Shown here piece after piece: positions 44,086 to 52,780 of a stretch of DNA of 64,000 bases. The stretch lies in NCBI GenBank assembly GCA_965262845.1, contig CBDHFX010000002.1:434001-498000 (forward strand), written 5' to 3'. The notes under the pieces are model-generated. The model was given only the letters and a program-made list of their open reading frames with translations. It searched no databases and was not told the origin of the DNA. The position numbers and the translations under genes are program-made. Numbering within the stretch: position 1 is the first letter of the stretch; each line of letters opens with the position of its first letter. Source of the stretch: ECT2AJA-044 sp965262845. Lineage in GTDB: Bacteria; Bacteroidota; Bacteroidia; Flavobacteriales; ECT2AJA-044.

Positions 44086-44738
44086 TGCACATTCCCTTTA
44101 TCATAGTATTTATTGTTGTTCAATTTCTAATAATTTGTCTTTGTTATTTTATTATCTATAACAAAATTAAAATTTATCGAGAGCGTTTAAAAATACAAGA
44201 GCAGAAAACTAAACATATCGAAATGAGCATGGCAGTACTCGACAATATAAAAAGAAGTGAGCTTTTGAATTTATCTCTGGAAGAATATTTTCATTACTTC
44301 GAAAAAAGTTTACAAAAAGATGTGGATTTAGAATGGCTTACTGGACTATTTACGGAGTTGCCTTACCAGGAAAAGAAACCTTACTTAACAAGAAGATCGT
44401 TAGTGCCAAAGGACAAACGATTTAAGCAGATCGAAATTGTATATTATGACGATACCAATAAAGTAGGAGCCATTGTCTGGGATTTTAAAATAACTCTACG
44501 AGAATTAGTTGATCTATTTGGTAAGCCAATCCTGCATTATGAGCCATACGACAACACAGTAGCTTTTGCGTTTATCAGTAAAAACTCCAATATAGATGTT
44601 ATAAAGACCCGATGCTCTGCATCTTCAGAAAATGAAATGATTGACCTAAAGAGAGTAAAGCTGGTTGATGTGAAAAATATTAGTAATCAAATATTGGATT
44701 TAGAGTTTACATTTTTACAATTTAGCCTTAAAGATTAG
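44085..44738 (+). CDS. Single-TM protein with chimeric architecture
   Basis: A 217-residue protein. The first ~40 residues (IPFIIVFIVVQFLIICLCY, then IYNKIKIYRERLKIQEQ) match the heads of the 33447 and 34481 products; the remaining soluble domain (SLEEYFHYFEKSLQKDVDLE, EIVYYDDTNKVGAIVWDFKI, LRELVDLFGKPILHY) is unrelated to them. ATG 44085 chosen from the TAATG overlap. Confidence 0.55.
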   Translation: MHIPFIIVFIVVQFLIICLCYFIIYNKIKIYRERLKIQEQKTKHIEMSMAVLDNIKRSELLNLSLEEYFHYFEKSLQKDVDLEWLTGLFTELPYQEKKPYLTRRSLVPKDKRFKQIEIVYYDDTNKVGAIVWDFKITLRELVDLFGKPILHYEPYDNTVAFAFISKNSNIDVIKTRCSASSENEMIDLKRVKLVDVKNISNQILDLEFTFLQFSLKD

Positions 44739-44762
44739 AATAACCTTTAAGGGTTCTGTTTA

Positions 44763-45072
44763 TCAATCCTCTTTAACCAGTCCGAGCTTAATCAATCTTG
44801 ATCTGATGGCCCCGGAAGTTCGTTGGTGTTTCTTAGCCAGTTCAGAAACCTTCCATTCTTCGGAGAACAGGTCTTTTAACTGCTGATCTTCTTCCGGTGC
44901 CCACTTGCTGCCCTGGTTTGGTGGACTGCTCCTTTTTTGGCCTGGCATTCTTCAATACGTCCAGCGCATGGAACAGTGCCCTTGTAATATGCGCGTTCTG
45001 TTAGGGTCTGCCAGGGGGAAACACTTCACTGCTCACCGGGTCAACACCGTTAGCCAGAGCCTCCAAATAGAA
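44763..45072 (-). pseudogene. Remnant of a Myb/GcrA-like HTH protein gene, copy 2
   Basis: On the minus strand: FYLEALANGVDPVSSEVFPP, in-frame TAA, HITRALFHALDVLKN, then a frameshift, and from 44948 the intact HTH end GSKWAPEEDQQLKDLFSEEW, ELAKKHQRTSGAIRSRL, KLGLVKED. The last 61 residues might be made as a separate small protein, but the gene as a whole is broken. Sister of 37616-37915. Confidence 0.65.
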
Positions 45073-45205
45073 TGTTAACGACTCGTCAGAAGCAACCGCC
45101 TACCGGGCGGCTAAAGAAATCGCTAGCGCCCCTTTCTTTTGCCAAACGCTACTACTTTCTCAAAACAAACTTGTTTGCCTATCTTTGAGGCATCCATTGT
45201 TAAAA
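45060..45205 (+). repeat. RHS-tip leader repeat R2, copy d
   Basis: CCTCCAAATAGAATG, GCCCCTTTCTTTTGCC, AAAACAAACTTGTTTGCC, TATCTTTG at 45180-45187 and GAGGCATCCATTGTT. Here it directly precedes a small membrane-protein gene, with no RHS-tip codons left. Confidence 0.65.
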
Positions 45206-45241
45206 AAATATGTTGAGCAGTATTATTTTACTCATTAGCTT

Positions 45242-45568
45242 ATGATGAATAAAAAATTGTATTTTTTTATAGGAATTTTATTAACCTGCTTTATACTGAC
45301 TTATGGTTATGCGTCCTGGTTAAAGAACAACTTAAAAGAAAAAGCTACTGCTCAAAGTTCAGACCATTCAGAAGTTCTTTATGGGGCATTAGTGTTGGAT
45401 AGCTATCATATTTTAACTTACATAATTATAATTTCGGGCGCTTTGTTATCCATAGCTTTTATCTATCTAATAAGAATCAGAAAAAAAATGTATAACTGGA
45501 CATTGGCATGCCTTGCGGGAATTGCGTACATTGCCTTTTCTCTAATTTTTTATAAATACTTTTTTTAG
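45242..45568 (+). CDS. Small polytopic membrane protein
   Basis: A 108-residue protein (ATG 45242 or 45245) with three hydrophobic segments: YFFIGILLTCFILTYGYA, YHILTYIIIISGALLSIAFI and WTLACLAGIAYIAFSLIFY. It is 55 bp after the R2d promoter box. Likely a membrane immunity-type protein; unrecognised. Confidence 0.5.
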   Translation: MMNKKLYFFIGILLTCFILTYGYASWLKNNLKEKATAQSSDHSEVLYGALVLDSYHILTYIIIISGALLSIAFIYLIRIRKKMYNWTLACLAGIAYIAFSLIFYKYFF

Positions 45569-45598
45569 AAAAGCAGACTTTTAGAAGCATTTATTTTG

Positions 45599-45739
45599 AT
45601 GATACGCCAAAAAAATGGAACGTTACATATAGAAGTGAAATACATTTCTGTTAGAGAAAAAGATTCTGCCATTATTTTCAAACTTGATAAAACAAAAAAT
45701 ACTGTCTATTCACCAGTGGGTAAACTGGTAAGAGGTTAA
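45599..45739 (+). CDS. Short open frame, possible gene fragment
   Basis: A 46-residue frame (RQKNGTLHIEVKYISVREKD, then KLDKTKNTVYSPVGKLVRG) after the membrane protein. Codon use looks natural, but the size and position between a gene and a truncated toxin suggest the remains of a longer gene. Confidence 0.25.
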   Translation: MIRQKNGTLHIEVKYISVREKDSAIIFKLDKTKNTVYSPVGKLVRG

Positions 45740-45915
45740 AAAATGGTCCGAATAGCAGTGGTGTAGCAGTGCTTTCCAATCGGAGTCCCCCGCTTCGGAT
45801 CAACAGCGAGCTGTTTACCAAGTTCGGCTAGTTCTTGTTTAGAAAAAGGGAATTTTTTGATCAATCGTTTGGTCCTCTTTCTGAAATAAGGAATTACTTC
45901 AATTCGGTAATCCAT
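45736..45915 (-). pseudogene. Truncated RelE/ParE-type toxin
   Basis: From ATG 45915 the frame has MDYRIEVIPYFRKRTKRLIK, FPFSKQELAELGKQL and GTPIGKHCY, the N-terminal half of a RelE-like ribonuclease; the remaining catalytic part is replaced by nine unrelated residues and a stop. The start overlaps the antitoxin end. Very likely inactive. Confidence 0.65.
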
Positions 45916-46114
45916 CCAGGAACTCATTTAATGAAGTCGTTTTGAGCTTTCCTTGTTTAGCAAGCCTTACTTCTTCCACTGCCTCTTTAAATCCCTTTAA
46001 AAACATTGCCTTGGGATGAGTAAGTGGAACCGTTTTCACAAACGGGAAATTTTTAAGCAGCGCCATCAAAAAATCAAATTTATCGTCTTTTACATCAAGT
46101 AATATCTTCATCAT
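45899..46114 (-). CDS. Antitoxin of a RelBE-like pair
   Basis: A 71-residue protein from ATG 46114 (or 46111): MKILLDVKDDKFDFLMALLK, FVKTVPLTHPKAMFLKGFKE, VRLAKQGKLKTTSLNEFLDG. This is the type found upstream of Bacteroidota RelE-like toxins. It is intact while its toxin is truncated. An upstream extension to 46315 does not look coding. Confidence 0.65.
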   Translation of the reverse strand: MMKILLDVKDDKFDFLMALLKNFPFVKTVPLTHPKAMFLKGFKEAVEEVRLAKQGKLKTTSLNEFLDGLPN

Positions 46115-46333
46115 CTTTGGTGTTGCGAACGGTAGGATGACCAAAAGCTCATATGAGCGGCTTCTAAAATTCAAATATATCAATTTTTTGACTCTGCCAG
46201 GGGTGAATAAGAAAAGACCTGGCAAAATGCTATTATATCCATTTAAATCTTGTTGCGTGACCTGACATCGCGTTAAGCAATTGATCGTGCTGACAAACAA
46301 CTGGTGAGTTGCCAAAAGCAGGCGACCCCGGCC

Positions 46334-46515
46334 CCTTGCCTGCGGGGCGGCTGACCTTTAGGGGTAAATCGTTCCCATATCAAGTCGCTTCATTCAGCGG
46401 CAGCAGACAGCTTCCGGTCATTCGCAGCTTGACTAAACAAGCGTTTTTTTTAGCTCAGTTTCCTTTTGTCATGAAGATAAAACTACAGAGCTAACTCTGT
46501 AGCTAGCTCTGTAAT
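46334..46515. repeat. Repeat family R1, copy c
   Basis: Close copy of R1a: GCGGGGCGGCTGACCTTTAG, GGTAAATCGTTCCCATATC, CAGACAGCTTCCGGTCATTC, and the end CTACAGAGCTAACTCTGTAG. It marks the right end of the AT-rich array. From 46516 to about 46730 nothing is seen. Confidence 0.7.
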
Positions 46516-46733
46516 TAATGAAGTTTAAATCATTGTATTTCAATTTTTTATTAAAAGTATGTTATTAAGACTATTCAGGAGTATGTTGATTTTAAAAAAA
46601 ATATACACAGTCGAACTATCGGTCTTCTTTGAACGTTATGATACTGTTCATTTTTAATAGGAACGTTTGGTCGTCAATAGCCAGTCGTTCCTCAGGCACC
46701 GATGTGGTGATTGGTGCCGTTATTGTGTGATCG

Positions 46734-46768
46734 AAAAGCCGTTTCAAAACTGAAGCGGCTTTTCTTAT
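46734..46768. terminator. Strong terminator-like hairpin
   Basis: AAAAGCCGTTTCA-AAAC-TGAAGCGGCTTTT: 13-bp stem with one G-U, then TCTTATTT. It isolates the array from the restriction module on its right. Confidence 0.65.
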
Positions 46769-46935
46769 TTTAGCCTGCTGCGGAACTTTCGGCATCCAGA
46801 GAAAGGGAATAGAAATTTGGATCGTCCGGCCCGTAAACAGGGCACCCCGGTAGCACTGTCCTCTCTTTTTGCAGGAAAGCGGTGGCGTCAAAAAAAGTTA
46901 AACTATGCCCAACCATTTATGAACCAAAAAATACG

Positions 46936-47070
46936 GTGAGCGACAAAAGCATCTTTTTAGCATATTTGAACGATCTCACTGCTCTAGCCCGGCAAGGCGA
47001 TGCGCAGGAGGTCCAGGCCGATCGGCTGAGCATCGCTATTGCGAAAAAAATGCGATTTGGAAAAAGATAA
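46936..47070 (+). pseudogene. N-terminal remnant of a second type ISP enzyme gene
   Basis: From GTG 46936: SDKSIFLAYLNDLTALARQG and DAQEVQADRLSIAIAKK. It parallels the first residues of the 49055 gene (SNKTIFSAYLNDLAAIAKRG, DAREE). After ~40 residues the similarity ends and the frame stops 5 bp before the AlbA_2 gene. Confidence 0.65.
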
Positions 47071-47075
47071 CACGA

Positions 47076-48812
47076 ATGAACACAGAAGACATTAAACGCC
47101 AACTGGAGTTGGGGGAGGATAGCCACTGGGAGTTTAAGCAGGTTGACTTCCAGGGCAACCGTCCGAAGACGTCCCATCGAAACGGTCTGGCAGATGAGAT
47201 AGCGGCTTTTGTCAATGCCAGCGGCGGTGTGCTACTTTTTGGCGTTACCGATGCAGGCAATGTTCAGGGCATGTCGCGTGAACAGATGAACGCTTTGGAA
47301 GGAATGGTGGTGGAATTGTGTTCCGATTTGATCAAACCACCACTCTTCGACATAGCCACTACGCGCCATCAACTTGATGGCAAAGCACTGCTGGCCGTAT
47401 CAGTAGCCAAAGGTTCAGCCCAATATGACAGTCCGGGCGGCAGCTTTCGACGCGTGGGTAGTTCCAAACGAAAAATGACCAGCGACGAGCGATTGCGCCT
47501 GGCCCAAAAACGCGGACAAGCGCGCTATCGCTGGTTCGACAAGCAACCCGTACCAGATACTGGGTTCCGCACACTGGATGAAGCGCTTTGGAAACCGCTG
47601 CTCAGCGTGAGTGGGCGGGCCAACCCCGAAACGGCACTGGAAAAACTTGAGCTTTTGGGCAGGGATGAGGACGACGCAATGCGTGCCACAGTAGCGGGGA
47701 TACTCCTGTGTACCCACTCGCCGGAACAATGGTTGCCCCATGCCTGCATTACCGCAACCCACTATCGCGGTACGGACCGGGCCTCTGGCCAACTTGATGC
47801 ACAAACGATCACCGGCCCCCTCAACCGACAAATTGCGGAAGCAGTTGCCTTTATCGTGCGCAATATGCGCGTCGGGGCCTATAAGAAACCCGCCCGTATG
47901 GACCTTCCGGAGTACAGCACAGAAGCGCTTTTCGAGGCAATGGTGAATGCCGTGACCCATCGGGATTATTCCATGCGCAGCAGCCGAATTCGTTTGTCCA
48001 TGTTTGCCGACCGCATAGAAATTAACTCGCCGGGTGGCCTGGCCAACAGCCTCACCATTGACAGTATGGCCCACAGGCAGGCTACCCGCAACGAAACCAT
48101 CGCGTCTGTGCTCGGTCGCATGTCCGTTGGCGAAATCCCCGGGTCTGAAGAGCGTCAGTTTTTCATGGAGCGTCGGGGAGATGGAGTGCCTATTATCCTG
48201 CGCGAGACGGAAGCGTTGAGCGGTAAAGTGCCCAGGTATGAGCTCCTTGATGGGTCAGATATGTTCCTGACGATCCCTGCCGCAGACACTAGGGCCACCC
48301 CAGCTACAGTATCAGTGACGGTTCATCAGGAGGGTCGCCCGCTGGCAGGAGCCGATGTGCTGGCATTATTTCCCGAAAAAACCTGGAAACGAGCCACAAC
48401 AGACGGGAACGGAGAAGCAGCGCTTGATCTATATGCGACGAACTTGCCCATGACCGTGTTCGTTGCCGCCAGGGGCTCGGCCGCACACCTTGAGCGTGGG
48501 TGGGTACCAGGAGATGGCGCCCTGGCTGTGGAGCTCCAACCGCTTCCCAGTGGCGGCTCAGTTATTTTTCCCGAGGCCACTGGCACTATTCCAGGGCTAA
48601 AGGGACGGCTCAATCCTATTTTAGACATTCATGAGCGCACCTATCTCTACGCTTCGAACATAGCCATTAACCAGGGCCAGCAGCAGCCGGTTCACTTTTC
48701 TTTTGGTGAAGACCTGCGGTTGATGGATGCCAATGGTGTTGAAATAACCGGGCGCATCGTTCATATTGCAGGCCGTTCAGCCTTGGTGGAATATCAGCCA
48801 TTTGAGCCGTGA
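47076..48812 (+). CDS. AlbA_2 / GHKL-ATPase protein with C-terminal beta domain
   Basis: A 578-residue protein. N-terminal AlbA_2/Schlafen-like domain (DSHWEFKQVDF, ADEIAAFVNASGGVLLFGVT), a linker, an ATPase-like C-terminal RecG-type domain (ALFEAMVNAVTHRDYSM, ADRIEINSPGGL), and an extra ~200-residue beta-rich end (ATVSVTVHQEGRPLAGADVL, ATTDGNGEAALDLY) like a carboxypeptidase-regulatory domain. It lies upstream of the ISP-type enzyme on the same strand, so it may regulate or assist it. Confidence 0.8.
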   Translation: MNTEDIKRQLELGEDSHWEFKQVDFQGNRPKTSHRNGLADEIAAFVNASGGVLLFGVTDAGNVQGMSREQMNALEGMVVELCSDLIKPPLFDIATTRHQLDGKALLAVSVAKGSAQYDSPGGSFRRVGSSKRKMTSDERLRLAQKRGQARYRWFDKQPVPDTGFRTLDEALWKPLLSVSGRANPETALEKLELLGRDEDDAMRATVAGILLCTHSPEQWLPHACITATHYRGTDRASGQLDAQTITGPLNRQIAEAVAFIVRNMRVGAYKKPARMDLPEYSTEALFEAMVNAVTHRDYSMRSSRIRLSMFADRIEINSPGGLANSLTIDSMAHRQATRNETIASVLGRMSVGEIPGSEERQFFMERRGDGVPIILRETEALSGKVPRYELLDGSDMFLTIPAADTRATPATVSVTVHQEGRPLAGADVLALFPEKTWKRATTDGNGEAALDLYATNLPMTVFVAARGSAAHLERGWVPGDGALAVELQPLPSGGSVIFPEATGTIPGLKGRLNPILDIHERTYLYASNIAINQGQQQPVHFSFGEDLRLMDANGVEITGRIVHIAGRSALVEYQPFEP

Positions 48813-49054
48813 TTGCAGGCGCAAGGCGATTACGCCGGTTGCTTTCACTAACCGTCCGTTCACTGACCATAAGCCACTGCTAACAGGGTTCCCTTCGGCT
48901 CCCCGATCCGGTTTTGCAGAACGGGATCGCTCTGCGGGAAAGCCAAAAAGTTGATGAAAAAATACAAGGAGTAGCTTAACTTTTCGACCGATTTAATATT
49001 TTTAGCGCCCTGCAAAAAGTATCGGACAGTGACTACCCAAGGAACGAGAGGCTT

Positions 49055-52000
49055 ATGAGCAATAAAACCATCTTTTCGGCATATCTGAACGATCTTGCTG
49101 CTATAGCCAAACGAGGCGACGCACGGGAGGAGAGCTTCTATCCGCCACTGGCAGATATGCTAAAAAAACTGGCCGAGGCAACCGGGCGCTCACACGTATA
49201 CGTCACTACCCTTCCCAGACCTACCGAAGGCGGAAACCCGGATTTTCGCCTTTGGAACGGAACCGACCGGATCATCGGCTATATCGAGGCCAAAAAACCC
49301 ACTGAAGAGCGACTGGATGCTGTCGAAAATTCCGAACAACTCAAGCGCTATCTCGACACATTTCCGAACCTCATCCTCACCAACTTCCTGGAGTTTCGCC
49401 TGTACCGAAATGGCGAGCGCATCAAAACCGTTCTGTCTGGGCGACCCGTTGCGCTCAACGCGCTGGGCACCACCCCACCCCTCGAGAACCAGGATGATCT
49501 TGATGCCCTCCTCAGTCAATTTTTGGATTTCTCGCTGCCTCAAACATTTACGGCCGAATCACTCGCTGTGGAACTGGCCAAACGCACGCGCATCCTTCGC
49601 GATGTCATCAGGGAGCAATTCTCCCAGGAACAAGACAAGCGCCTCACCGGCTTCTATGAGGCCTTTCAGACCTACCTCATCGGGTCACTGACGCCCGATG
49701 AGTTTGCCAATCTATTCGCGCAGACCATCACCTACGGCCTGTTTGCGGCACGCACCCGATCTGGCAAGGGCTTTAATCGGCGCGTCGCATTCGACAACAT
49801 CCCACATACCATCGGCATCTTGCGCGACCTGTTCCGCTTTATCTCGCTGGAAGACTTGCCCGCCCCACTCGCCTGGTGCGTGGATGACCTCGCCGAAGTA
49901 CTCGCCGTAGCCGACGCACATGGTATCCTGGCCCACTACTACCGCGAGGGTAAGGGTAGCGACCCTATTGTGCATTTCTATGAAACCTTTCTGGCGCAAT
50001 ACGATCCCGGCGAACGCGAGCGACGCGGGGTTTATTACACGCCCGAACCCGTGGTGGGCTACATTGTGCGTTCATTGCACAATCTCCTCAAGGCGGAATT
50101 CAAAAAACGTGATGGACTCGCCTCCGATGACGTCACATTGCTTGATCCCGCAGCCGGCACCATGACCTTTGTGGCTCAGGCTGTTCAACAGGCCGTTAAC
50201 GAGTTTGAGAAAAATTACGGCAGTGGCGGGCGCGCAGATTTTATCCGATCCCATATTCTCGGGAATTTTTATGCACTTGAGCTCATGATGGCGCCTTATG
50301 CAGTGGGACATCTAAAAATGAGCTTTTTCCTGGAAGAACTCGGCCACCGCCTCGCTGACGACGAGCGCGTGCCTTTTTATCTTACCAACACCCTTGATAC
50401 AGAAGAACTGGAACAGAGCCGTTTGCCCGGCCTCTCTGCGCTGGCAGAGGAATCTCGTTTGGCTGGTGTAATTAAAAAACAGACCCCCATCTTGCTCGTC
50501 CTCGGCAATCCGCCCTATTCGGGCCATTCGAGCAACAAGGGCGATTGGATACGAGGATTGATCAACGATTACAAAATGGTGGATGGCAAGCCGCTGGGCG
50601 AGAAAAATCCGAAATGGTTGCAGGACGATTACGTCAAATTCATCCGATTCGCCCAATGGAAGATCAATGAGGCCGGGCGGGGCATTGTGGGTATGATCAC
50701 CAACCACAGCTACCTCGATAATCCCACCTTTCGCGGCATGCGCCAAAGCCTGATGCGCACCTTCGACGATATCTATATTCTTGACCTGCACGGTAATTCG
50801 CTAAAAAAGGAGGCCGCACCCGACGGCAGCCCTGACAAGAATGTCTTCGATATTCGGCAAGGTGTGGCAATCGCTTTTTTTGTTAAGCGCGGCAAAAAGA
50901 AAAAGCGCGATGCAATAGTACATTATGCCGAACGCTACGGCACACGCCAAAGCAAGTATGACTATTTAGACGATCATGACCTCGGCAGCACCGAATGGCA
51001 AAAAATAAATCCGCACTCGTCACACTATTTTTTTACACCCCGCGATGATGCGTTCGAAGCCGAATATCTGCGCTTTGTTTCCATCCCCGACATTTTTCCG
51101 GTCAATAGCGTCGGCATTGTTACCGCCCGCGACCGCCTGACGATCCATTGGTCGGAGGAAGAGATATGGAACACCGTGCAGGCATTCTATCAAACGGATC
51201 CGGAACTGGCGCGGGAGGGCTATAAACTCGGCAAAGATTCGCTAGACTGGAAGATAGCACGGGCCCAGGATGATTTGCGAGCGTCCGGCCCCACGCGCGA
51301 ACAGGTCACACCTATTTTATACCGCCCCTTTGACATTCGCTACACGTATTACACGGGCAAATCGCAGGGCTTTATTTGCAGCCCCCGCTTCAAAGTGATG
51401 CGCCACACGTTGGCTGGGGAGAATTTGGTTCTTAGTACTTGCCGACAGATTGTCAGCCAAACATGGCAGCATTGCCTGGTTACAAATGGCATTACAGAGA
51501 GTTCTTGTGTTTCCAACAAAACCAGAGAGATCGGATATACCTTTCCCCTCTACCTCTACCCTGCCCCCGATCATGCAGCCCTTTTCGCTCAACCGGGACC
51601 AACAGAGCGACAGCCGAATCTCAATCCAGATCTGATGGTGGCAATGGAAAAGGCGCAGGGCAGTGCGCCATCTCCGGAACAAATGTTCCACTACATCTAC
51701 GCCATTTTGCATGCCCCCGCCTACCGCGAAAAATACGCTGAATTTTTGCGGAGCGACTTCCCCCGCATCCCTTTCACAGCGAACAGATCGCTGTTCAGAA
51801 AAATCGCATCGCTCGGCAGACGACTGACCGACCTACACCTCCTGATATCAGAGGAGCTCAACTCACCAGTTTGCCATTTCGAGGGCAAAGGAGACTCGGT
51901 CATTGCTCAAACAAAGGCACAAGGCTTCCATTATGATGCCAAGGCACAACGTATGTACATCAACAAAACACAGTATTTTGGCCCCATCTCACCAACAATT

Positions 52001-52222
52001 TATGCCTATCGCATCGGCGGCTATCAGGTATGCGACAAATGGTTGAAAGATCGCAAGGAGCGCCGTCTTGACCTAAACGACATCCGCACCTATTGCCGAA
52101 TGATAACGGCTATTGGCATCACACTTGAGATACAACAGAAGCTCAACGGGGTATATACCGAAATGACGGAAAATTTGGTGAACATCCCGGCGGAAACCGT
52201 CGCAAAGCAAAGATCAAAATGA
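49055..52222 (+). CDS. Single-chain type ISP-like restriction-modification enzyme
   Basis: A 1055-residue protein. The N-terminal PD-(D/E)xK-like nuclease motif reads GNPDFRLWNGTDRIIGYIEA with EAK near residue 78-80. A helical segment follows, then the N6-adenine methyltransferase: YYTPEPVVGYIVRS, motif I LDPAAGTMTF (~363-372) and motif IV NPPY (~485-488); the rest is a target-recognition and type ISP C-terminal domain. The SF2 helicase of LlaBIII-like translocating enzymes is absent, so it resembles type IIG/ISP-like single-chain enzymes. It modifies host DNA and cuts foreign DNA. Confidence 0.85.
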   Translation: MSNKTIFSAYLNDLAAIAKRGDAREESFYPPLADMLKKLAEATGRSHVYVTTLPRPTEGGNPDFRLWNGTDRIIGYIEAKKPTEERLDAVENSEQLKRYLDTFPNLILTNFLEFRLYRNGERIKTVLSGRPVALNALGTTPPLENQDDLDALLSQFLDFSLPQTFTAESLAVELAKRTRILRDVIREQFSQEQDKRLTGFYEAFQTYLIGSLTPDEFANLFAQTITYGLFAARTRSGKGFNRRVAFDNIPHTIGILRDLFRFISLEDLPAPLAWCVDDLAEVLAVADAHGILAHYYREGKGSDPIVHFYETFLAQYDPGERERRGVYYTPEPVVGYIVRSLHNLLKAEFKKRDGLASDDVTLLDPAAGTMTFVAQAVQQAVNEFEKNYGSGGRADFIRSHILGNFYALELMMAPYAVGHLKMSFFLEELGHRLADDERVPFYLTNTLDTEELEQSRLPGLSALAEESRLAGVIKKQTPILLVLGNPPYSGHSSNKGDWIRGLINDYKMVDGKPLGEKNPKWLQDDYVKFIRFAQWKINEAGRGIVGMITNHSYLDNPTFRGMRQSLMRTFDDIYILDLHGNSLKKEAAPDGSPDKNVFDIRQGVAIAFFVKRGKKKKRDAIVHYAERYGTRQSKYDYLDDHDLGSTEWQKINPHSSHYFFTPRDDAFEAEYLRFVSIPDIFPVNSVGIVTARDRLTIHWSEEEIWNTVQAFYQTDPELAREGYKLGKDSLDWKIARAQDDLRASGPTREQVTPILYRPFDIRYTYYTGKSQGFICSPRFKVMRHTLAGENLVLSTCRQIVSQTWQHCLVTNGITESSCVSNKTREIGYTFPLYLYPAPDHAALFAQPGPTERQPNLNPDLMVAMEKAQGSAPSPEQMFHYIYAILHAPAYREKYAEFLRSDFPRIPFTANRSLFRKIASLGRRLTDLHLLISEELNSPVCHFEGKGDSVIAQTKAQGFHYDAKAQRMYINKTQYFGPISPTIYAYRIGGYQVCDKWLKDRKERRLDLNDIRTYCRMITAIGITLEIQQKLNGVYTEMTENLVNIPAETVAKQRSK

Positions 52223-52533
52223 AATGCCGAATCTGACCTGATTACCCGGCTACTAAAGAGAAATACGATCCTGAACGCGATGCTTTTGAGGTTTGTTCGC
52301 CACGTGCAGGGGAGGTGGTACATAATTGAAAAGCGCATCCTTGCCGTTACCGGAGAAGGCCCCAATGTTCAAGGAATCACCTGACCCACCATCACTGAAG
52401 CTGACAATACGCGAATTGCACAAGAAATTGAAAACTGTCTTTTGCAGCGCAGTTTCGAGGATGATCTTGTGTTTGCGTTTTTTGTACTTTTGTACTGAAC
52501 AAAGTCGGTTTCTCTACAAATAATCATTCAATC

Positions 52534-52770
52534 ATGTTGGAAAAAGAATTTCAATTCTATCTTGATCACCAAGAGGATCTTGTTGAAAAGTATGAGGGGA
52601 AGTACGTAGTTATTATTGGTGAAGAAGTTGTGGGTGTATTCGACTCTGACGAGGAAGCTTATTTTGGCTCAGAGAAGAAATATGAGGAAGGTACATTCCT
52701 AATTCAATTCTGCGAAAGAGGGGACAGTTCTTATACTCAGTCCTTCCATTCAAGAGTCGCATTTTCCTGA
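52534..52770 (+). CDS. DUF5678-like small protein
   Basis: A 78-residue acidic protein: EKEFQFYLDHQEDLVEKYEG, KYVVIIGEEVVGVFDSDEEA, EGTFLIQFCERGD, TQSFHSRVAF. This fits a small family (DUF5678 from memory) found next to aspartic proteases. The retropepsin-like gene starts 10 bp later. The preceding gap 52223-52533 shows nothing. Confidence 0.7.
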   Translation: MLEKEFQFYLDHQEDLVEKYEGKYVVIIGEEVVGVFDSDEEAYFGSEKKYEEGTFLIQFCERGDSSYTQSFHSRVAFS

Positions 52771-52780
52771 TACTTAGTTC

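Noticed and set aside
52326..52523. Plus-strand frame of 65 codons between the ISP enzyme and the DUF5678-like gene
   Set aside because: No domain, TM or signal, no conserved features; probably chance.
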